Source: Burkholderiaceae bacterium
GTDB lineage: Bacteria; Pseudomonadota; Gammaproteobacteria; Burkholderiales; Burkholderiaceae_D
Direction of reading: 5' to 3'
Length of the DNA stretch: 12,280 bases
NCBI GenBank assembly: GCA_019752915.1
Contig: JAIELO010000200.1
Location: 1 to 12,280 of the forward strand
Part shown: positions 7,430 to 12,280 of the stretch, in pieces
Layout of the letters: each line of letters begins with the position of its first letter
Numbering within the stretch: the stretch's first letter is position 1
Made by a program: the position numbers and the translations under genes
The notes under the pieces: model-generated
What the model was told of the DNA's origin: nothing
Databases searched by the model: none
What the model saw: the letters and a program-made list of their open reading frames with translations, nothing else

Positions 7430-8362
7430 TCAGTATCCTCGGTTACGGTCGACCACACCGGCCACGCTCTGGCCTGCGCCCAGTGCGCGGATCTTGTCGG
7501 CGATCTGTTCGATGCTTTCGCTGCGCAGCGTCAGTGCCGAAATATGCGGCGTGATGGTGATGCGCGGCTCCTGCCAGAACGGGTGCTGTTGCGGTAAGGG
7601 CTCGTTACGGAACACGTCGAGCGTGGCGGCGCTGATCTGGCCGGATTTGATCAGCGTGAGCAGATCCGGTTCGGCGATATGCGCGCCGCGCGCCACGTTG
7701 ATCAGATACGCACCGGCCGGCAGTTTGCTCATATTGGTGCGATCGAGCAGATTGCCCGTTTCCGGCGTCAGCGGCAGCATGCAGACCAGCACGCGGCTAC
7801 CGCGCAGGAAGCTGTCCAGCCCTTCGCTGCCGTGGAAGCACTCGACGCCATCAAACTGCTTCGGGCTACGGCTCCAGCCGCGCAGCGGGAAGCCGAACGG
7901 CTTCAAGGCCTCCAGCACGCGGCTACCGAGCACACCCATGCCCAGCACACCGACGGAAAAATCAGCGCGTGCGTGCTGTTCCAGCGGCAGCCAATGACCG
8001 GCGCGCGACTGCGCTTCGTATTCATCGAGACGGCGGAAATAACGCAGCACTGCATAGCTCACGTATTCGGCCATCTGCGCTGCCATACCCGCATCTTCCA
8101 GACGGATCACGGGAATATGGGCGGGAATCTCGTCATTGAAGCGCATTAGCGCATCGACTCCGGCGCCGGTGAGGAAAATCGCCTTGACCTGTGCCAGCTG
8201 CGCCAGCATGCCTTGCGGTGGCGACCAGACTACCGCGTAGTCATATGGTCCCTTGCTGTGCTCTTCGCTCCAGACTTCCACCTGCGCTTCCGGCAGATGG
8301 CGGGCAAAGTCTTCGATCCATGGGCCGGTATTACCGTCCGCGCGATGCAACAGAATACGCAT
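7430..8362 (-). CDS. ghrA: Glyoxylate/hydroxypyruvate reductase A
   Basis: A cytoplasmic D-isomer 2-hydroxyacid dehydrogenase that reduces glyoxylate to glycolate and hydroxypyruvate to glycerate, preferring NADPH in characterised GhrA. The 310-residue length matches the family. The Rossmann motif GVLGMGVLG lies at 138-146, with WSRSP after the second strand, a pattern consistent with NADPH. The catalytic trio is Arg225 (NVARGAH), Glu254 (DVFRNEPLP) and His273 (ITPHISALT). The start ATG at 8362 has GAGGAG 5 nt upstream. A GTG at 8368 is in frame but would sit directly on the ribosome site. The gene lies between two leucine-pathway genes, an unexpected place for glyoxylate metabolism, so a different 2-ketoacid substrate is possible. 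Confidence 0.9.
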   Translation of the reverse strand: MRILLHRADGNTGPWIEDFARHLPEAQVEVWSEEHSKGPYDYAVVWSPPQGMLAQLAQVKAIFLTGAGVDALMRFNDEIPAHIPVIRLEDAGMAAQMAEYVSYAVLRYFRRLDEYEAQSRAGHWLPLEQHARADFSVGVLGMGVLGSRVLEALKPFGFPLRGWSRSPKQFDGVECFHGSEGLDSFLRGSRVLVCMLPLTPETGNLLDRTNMSKLPAGAYLINVARGAHIAEPDLLTLIKSGQISAATLDVFRNEPLPQQHPFWQEPRITITPHISALTLRSESIEQIADKIRALGAGQSVAGVVDRNRGY

Positions 8363-8367
8363 ACTCA

Positions 8368-8373
8368 CTCCTC
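8368..8373 (-). promoter_or_regulatory. Ribosome binding site of ghrA overlapping an ancestral stop codon
   Basis: On the minus strand GAGGAG lies 5 nt before the ghrA ATG and decides that start against the GTG two codons upstream. The TGA at 8372-8374, the stop of the intact carboxylase frame, overlaps this site as TGAGGAG. In the undamaged gene, ribosomes finishing the carboxylase would have reached the ghrA ribosome site. The premature stop now lies about 34 bp earlier. Confidence 0.75.
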
Positions 8374-8440
8374 AAGCCGTTTTGAATGCCAGCAGCGGAG
8401 CGCCGTCAGTGACCTGATCGCCCACACCGTACAGCACTTG
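8372..8440 (-). pseudogene. Out-of-frame C-terminal remnant of the biotinyl domain
   Basis: Read on the minus strand from about 8440, this frame gives VLYGVGDQVTDGAPLLAFKTA and ends at TGA (8372-8374). It corresponds to the last strands of a biotinyl domain; human methylcrotonyl-CoA carboxylase has VFYREGAQANRHTPLVEFE at the same place. It has no ribosome site or start codon and is offset by one base from the upstream gene's frame. It is best explained as the tail of that gene, separated from it by a deletion whose length is not a multiple of three. Confidence 0.8.
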
Positions 8441-10307
8441 CCAGCACGGCCACCACCTTGCCCGGCATCGGCGCTGTCAGGCGGCCGCCTTCCGTTTCGC
8501 TTTCACCGGCATGCGCCATCGGGTCCAGATAAGTGAGCGGATAGTGCGCGCCGTTGCAGAACACGTGCAGCAGTTCGCCATCGCGGCGCACGCTGCCATG
8601 CACGGCCTGCTCGCCCAGCTTGATGCTGAAATCACAGCCCTGCTGCGACATCAGGCTCAGAACCTGCGGGGCCGCTTCGCCCACGCTGAACAGCCAGTCG
8701 CTGGCACGGTAGGCCACGCCCACCCGGTACGGCTGTTCTGCCGCATACTCGTCGCTGAACGACAGCGTGCGCAGATAGGCCTGATTCATGCGCCAGCCCA
8801 GCGCCTGTCCCCACGGATCGGCTGCATTGGCACCCGACTGGGCGGCCGAGATTTCCTTCTCCGCTTCGATCAGTGCCACGGCTGCCAGTGCCAGCACGCT
8901 CGCTGGCGCTGCATGGGCGGCCGGGAACAGGCTGTCGTGATGGCGTTCAATCAGGCCGGTATCCAGATCGGCACTGGAGAACGCCTGCCCTTCCACCAGC
9001 CGTTTCAGGAAGGCGATATTGGTGGCCAGACCGACGATCTGGTATTGCGACAGTGCCTGCGCCATGCGGGCCAGCGCCTGCTTGCGGTCAGCGCCCCAGA
9101 CAATCAGCTTGGCGATCATCGGATCGTAGTAAGGCGAAATCGCGTCACCACTGCGCACCCCGGAATCGACCCGCACGGCAGCTGGCTGAGCGGCGCTGCC
9201 ACCGAGCTCGAAAGCGACTGCAGCCGGAATCTGCATATGGCGCAAGGTGCCGATCGACGGCAGGAAGCCCTTCTCCGGATTCTCCGCGTAGATGCGCGCT
9301 TCGATGGCGTGGCCGTGGATGGCCAGTTCGTGCTGCTGCTTGGGCAGAGGCTCGCCAGCGGCGACGCGCAACTGCCACTCCACCAGATCGGTACCGGTGA
9401 TCATTTCCGTGACCGGATGTTCTACCTGCAGACGGGTGTTCATCTCCATGAAGTAGAACGAGCCATCCTGATTGGCGATGAACTCCACCGTACCGGCGCC
9501 CACATAGCCGACCGCCTTGGCCGCTGCCACGGCAGCTTCGCCCATGGCGGCGCGGCGTTCGGCCGGCATATTCGGTGCGGGCGCTTCTTCCAGCACTTTC
9601 TGGTGACGGCGCTGTACCGAGCAATCGCGCTCGAACAGGTAGATGCAATTGCCCAGCGTATCGGCAAACACCTGAATTTCAATATGGCGCGGGCGCTGCA
9701 GGTATTTCTCTGCCAGCACCTTGTCGTCGCCGAAAGAACTGATCGCTTCGCGTTTGCAGGACGCCAGCGCTTCCTTGAACTGCTCCGAGCATTCGATGAC
9801 GCGCATGCCTTTGCCACCACCACCGGCGGAAGCTTTCAGCAGTACCGGATAGCCGATACGGTCGGCCTGCGTGTGCAGGAAGTCGGCATCCTGCTGGTCG
9901 CCGTGGTAGCCGGGTACCAGTGGCACATTGGCTTTTTCCATCAGCGACTTGGCGGCCGACTTGGAACCCATGGCGCGCATCGCCGAAGCTGGCGGGCCAA
10001 TGAATACCAGCCCTGCTGCGGCGCAGGCGTCGGCGAATTCGGCGTTCTCGGAGAGGAAACCATAACCGGGGTGGATCGCCTGCGCACCGGTGGCTTTCGC
10101 CACTTCGATGATTTTGTCGGCGCGCAGATAGCTTTCCTTGGCGGCAGCAGGGCCGATCAGCACCGCTTCGTCACATACGGCGACGTGCTTGGCGTTGGCG
10201 TCCGCTTCAGAATACACGGCGACAGTCTTGATGCCCATGCGGCGCGCGGTAGCGGCCACACGGCAGGCGATTTCACCACGATTGGCGATCAGTATTTTTG
10301 TAAACAT
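8406..10307 (-). pseudogene. mccA: Methylcrotonyl-CoA carboxylase alpha (biotin) subunit, biotin domain damaged
   Basis: The intact protein would carboxylate biotin with ATP and bicarbonate for 3-methylcrotonyl-CoA carboxylation in leucine degradation (LiuD). The biotin carboxylase part is complete: ILIANRGEIACRV near the N terminus, HPGYGFLSENAEFA, the ATP loop AGGGGKG (161-167), VQRRHQKVLEEAP, and EMNTRLQVEHPVTE (288-301). A middle region and a start of the biotinyl domain follow (APMPGKVVAVLA, 612-623). The reading frame then runs into SAVRCGRSGH and stops at 633. The EAMKM-type biotinylation motif is absent. About 34 codons are missing near 8437-8443, and the domain's true end (VLYGVGDQVTDGAPLLAF) is readable in another frame down to TGA at 8372-8374. 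The start ATG has a weak GAGAG ribosome site. Other acyl-CoA carboxylase alpha subunits remain possible. An assembly error could explain the lesion. Confidence 0.85.
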
Positions 10308-10397
10308 GGTCTCTCTCTTTGCAGCTTATGGCTGGAAGTTTTTTTATAGAGTGCTGCGTTTGAACCTCGTGAACCTTGTAAATCCTGTACGTAGTGC
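10308..10397 (-). other. Gap between bioB and the carboxylase gene, no terminator seen
   Basis: These 90 bp carry no convincing terminator, so transcription from bioB may continue into the carboxylase gene. On the minus strand a run of seven A and a weak GAGAG ribosome site lead to the ATG at 10307. On the + strand a degenerate 9-bp unit is repeated three times in tandem (10361-10369, 10370-10378, 10379-10387). I see no good -35/-10 pair on the minus strand, but cannot exclude an internal promoter. Confidence 0.5.
10361..10387. repeat. Three degenerate 9-bp tandem units
   Basis: The units read TGAACCTCG, TGAACCTTG and TAAATCCTG on the + strand. The first two differ at one position and the third at three from the second. 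They lie in the bioB-carboxylase gap. With three units, one of them poor, this could be chance or a decayed short tandem repeat; no function is evident. Confidence 0.4.
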
Positions 10398-11447
10398 TTA
10401 GCAGCCGCACTTTTCCTTGGGTGCCGATTCCAGCACCGTGCCACGGGTTTTCAGGCCCAGTTTGGCCAGCAGCTTGCGGTCGTCGTCGGCTTCCGGATTG
10501 TCGGTGGTGAGCAGCTTGTCGCCGTAGAAGATCGAGTTGGCGCCGGCGAGGAAGCACATGGCTTGTACGGCTTCGCCCATCTGGCGGCGACCGGCCGACA
10601 GACGCACGCGCGCTTTCGGCATGGTGATGCGCGCGACAGCGATGGTGCGCACGAACTCGAACGGATCGAGTGGATCGAGGCCATACAGTGGCGTGCCTTC
10701 TACCTGCACCAGATGGTTGACCGGCACCGATTCCGGATACGGATTCAGGTTGGCCAGTTGTGCGATCAGACCGGCGCGCTGCAAACGGGTTTCGCCCATG
10801 CCGACGATACCGCCGCAGCACACTTTCAGGCCTGCTTCACGGATGCGGCCCAGCGTATCCAGACGGTCCTGATATTCGCGGGTGGAGATGACGTTATCGT
10901 AGAACTCGGGTGCGGTATCGAGATTGTGGTTGTAGTAATCCAGACCGGCTTTTTTCAGGCGCTGCGCCTGCTCTTCTTCCAGCATGCCCAGCGTGGCGCA
11001 GGTTTCCATACCCAGTGCTTTCACTTCGCGCACCATTTCTTCGACCTTGTCCATGTCGCGATCTTTCGGGCTACGCCATGCGGCGCCCATGCAGAAGCGG
11101 GTCGCGCCGTTGTCCTTGGCCTGCTGGGCCGCTGCCAGCACCGTGTCGATATCGAGAATCTTCTTGGCTTCGACGCCGGTGTCGTAGCGGGCAGCCTGCG
11201 GGCAGTAGCCGCAGTCTTCCTCGCAGCCGCCAGTTTTGATCGACAGCAGGGTTGCCAGTTCGACGTCGCCATCGGGGAAGTTGACACGATGGGTGTCCTG
11301 AGCGCGCGCCATCAGCTCGGTGAACGGCAGATCGAACAGGGCCATCACGTCATCCAGCGGCCAGGTAGCAGCTTCCGGCAGTTTGATGGCAGCGGCTGGA
11401 CGGTGCAGCTCGACGGTCTTCGGTTCTTGCAGGGTGTTCTGGGACAT
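10398..11447 (-). CDS. bioB: Biotin synthase
   Basis: A radical-SAM enzyme that inserts sulfur into dethiobiotin to form biotin. At 349 residues it has the normal length. The SAM-cluster cysteines Cys75, Cys79 and Cys82 lie in [16 protein letters not shown]. The [2Fe-2S] ligands are all present: Cys119 (RFCMGAAW), Cys150 (ETCATLG), Cys210 (KVCCGG) and Arg282 (VRLSAGR). YNHNLDT and the NPEADDD stretch are also typical. It ends in the cysteine-containing tail EKCGC, common in proteobacterial BioB. The ATG at 11447 has AAGGA 7 nt upstream. It follows bioD by 17 bp, so the two form an operon; in many betaproteobacteria the order is bioA-bioF-bioD-bioB, so bioF and bioA may lie beyond the window's right edge. 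Confidence 0.97.
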   Translation of the reverse strand: MSQNTLQEPKTVELHRPAAAIKLPEAATWPLDDVMALFDLPFTELMARAQDTHRVNFPDGDVELATLLSIKTGGCEEDCGYCPQAARYDTGVEAKKILDIDTVLAAAQQAKDNGATRFCMGAAWRSPKDRDMDKVEEMVREVKALGMETCATLGMLEEEQAQRLKKAGLDYYNHNLDTAPEFYDNVISTREYQDRLDTLGRIREAGLKVCCGGIVGMGETRLQRAGLIAQLANLNPYPESVPVNHLVQVEGTPLYGLDPLDPFEFVRTIAVARITMPKARVRLSAGRRQMGEAVQAMCFLAGANSIFYGDKLLTTDNPEADDDRKLLAKLGLKTRGTVLESAPKEKCGC

Positions 11448-11464
11448 CGTGTTTCCTTCTTGGT

Positions 11465-12265
11465 TCAGAGTTTGGTGTGAGCTGGCCAGTTCGGCAGCTG
11501 CGTAAAATCGAGATGGGCGGCAGCGGCCTGCGCGCCCGGTGTGGCCAGACGCGGCACGCGCCCCAGCAGCGGCGCATCGATGCGCGCAGCCAGTGCGGCC
11601 ACGTTTTCATCGGCAAACGCCATGTCGGCCACGGTTTCGTTGGCGACCCAGCCGACCAGTTTCAGGCCCCGTGCGGTGATCGCTTCCACCGTCAGCAGGG
11701 CGTGGCTGATACAGCCGAGGCGCAGCCCGACCACCAGCACCACCGGCAGTTCCAGTTGTGCGGCCAGATCGGCGGTATCAAAACTGTCGTTGAGCGGCAC
11801 GCGGAAGCCGCCCACGCCTTCCACTACGGTGGCGTCGGCAGCCGCGTAGATTTCGACATAGGCTGCCAGAATCGGCACGGCAGTGATGGTTCTGCCTTCC
11901 AGCGCCGCCGCGATGTGTGGTGCCGCCGCTTCCTTGAGCAGGAACGGCGTGGTGATCGACTGCGGCAGGTGCACGTTACCGGCAGCGGCCAGCTGGTCGC
12001 AATCGTCGTTGTGCCAGACGCCATCGACCAGTTCTGCACCGGCCGCGACCGGCTTCATGCCGCAGGCGCGCACGCCGCGTTCGACCAGTGCATGCAGCAT
12101 GGCCGAGGAAATCAGGGTCTTGCCGATTTCCGTGTCGGTGCCCGTCACAAAGCAGCTAAAGCGCGGCGGCATACCGGCGGCTGCAGTCGCCGCTGCTGCC
12201 GCTGCAGCGTTGCTCTGGTTCGCCTCAGCGGCATCGCTGACGATCAGCGGATCATCGAGACTCAT
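11465..12265 (-). CDS. bioD: Dethiobiotin synthetase with alanine-rich N-terminal extension
   Basis: Closes the ureido ring of dethiobiotin from 7,8-diaminopelargonic acid, CO2 and ATP, the step before BioB. The P-loop GTDTEIGKT lies at 42-50, Lys71 lies in MKPVAAG, and Glu149 lies in EGVGGFRVP, all expected for the family. The 266 residues exceed the usual 225-240 because of about 31 extra N-terminal residues with an alanine run (about 20-30). The start ATG at 12265 has AAAGGA (12272-12277) 6 nt upstream; a GTG at 12268 is too close to that site. An internal ATG at 12172 would give a normal-length protein starting [13 protein letters not shown], but has no ribosome site. The extension is therefore probably translated, though its role is unknown. 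The upstream promoter is outside the window. Confidence 0.95.
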   Translation of the reverse strand: MSLDDPLIVSDAAEANQSNAAAAAAATAAAGMPPRFSCFVTGTDTEIGKTLISSAMLHALVERGVRACGMKPVAAGAELVDGVWHNDDCDQLAAAGNVHLPQSITTPFLLKEAAAPHIAAALEGRTITAVPILAAYVEIYAAADATVVEGVGGFRVPLNDSFDTADLAAQLELPVVLVVGLRLGCISHALLTVEAITARGLKLVGWVANETVADMAFADENVAALAARIDAPLLGRVPRLATPGAQAAAAHLDFTQLPNWPAHTKL

Positions 12266-12280
12266 CACAAGTCCTTTCCA

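Noticed and set aside
7429..7458. Longer start for HMG-CoA lyase at 7458
   Set aside because: It overlaps ghrA by 29 bp, has no ribosome site and adds residues not typical of the family, while the ATG at 7428 has GAGGA at good spacing.
8511..10349. A 612-codon open frame on the + strand opposite the carboxylase gene
   Set aside because: It is antisense to a clearly conserved gene, its product is rich in His, Arg and Gln with no recognisable motif, and it reflects the absence of stops opposite GC-rich codons.
1..12265. CRISPR arrays, insertion sequences, phage or toxin-antitoxin genes
   Set aside because: I saw no spaced direct repeats, terminal inverted repeats, transposase, integrase or toxin motifs; the large genes are all recognisable metabolic or transport families.

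Overview
This 12.3-kb window comes from a moderately GC-rich proteobacterial chromosome. I infer a betaproteobacterium, possibly of the Neisseriales, from the style of the proteins, the bioD-bioB gene order and the leucine-catabolism genes. That placement comes from recognising proteins by eye, not from a search. Coding density is high: only four gaps exceed 60 bp (751-822, 900-1324, 6452-6516 and 10308-10397).

Left part, + strand (1-1324). The window opens inside glmM (phosphoglucosamine mutase), whose last 249 codons are present. A self-contained tRNA-Pro(TGG) unit follows, with its own sigma70-type promoter and a strong intrinsic terminator. Positions 948-1324 hold no recognisable large gene. 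They do hold a 37-codon ORF with a good ribosome site and three compact hairpins, a possible leader or regulatory RNA ahead of the next gene.

Middle, + strand (1325-6481). A large outer-membrane TonB-dependent receptor of the Xanthomonas/Caulobacter type is joined without spacing (TAA-ATG) to a Tat-exported family GH35 beta-galactosidase. Together they look like a two-gene system for capturing and cutting a beta-galactoside. A GC-rich hairpin closes the unit and separates it from convergent genes.

Right part, - strand (6517-12265), reads in the order bioD, bioB, methylcrotonyl-CoA carboxylase alpha subunit (mccA/liuD), ghrA, HMG-CoA lyase (mvaB/liuE). bioD and bioB make biotin, and the carboxylase is a biotin enzyme. 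The carboxylase and HMG-CoA lyase are two late steps of leucine degradation. ghrA, a glyoxylate/hydroxypyruvate reductase, sits between them in a tightly coupled arrangement.

The strongest observation is in the carboxylase gene. Its biotin-carrier domain has lost about 34 codons, including the biotinylated-lysine motif, and it ends out of frame. The true domain end is still readable in another frame, directly before ghrA. This is either a recent inactivating deletion or an assembly error. I found no CRISPR array, insertion sequence, phage gene or clearly new multi-gene system.
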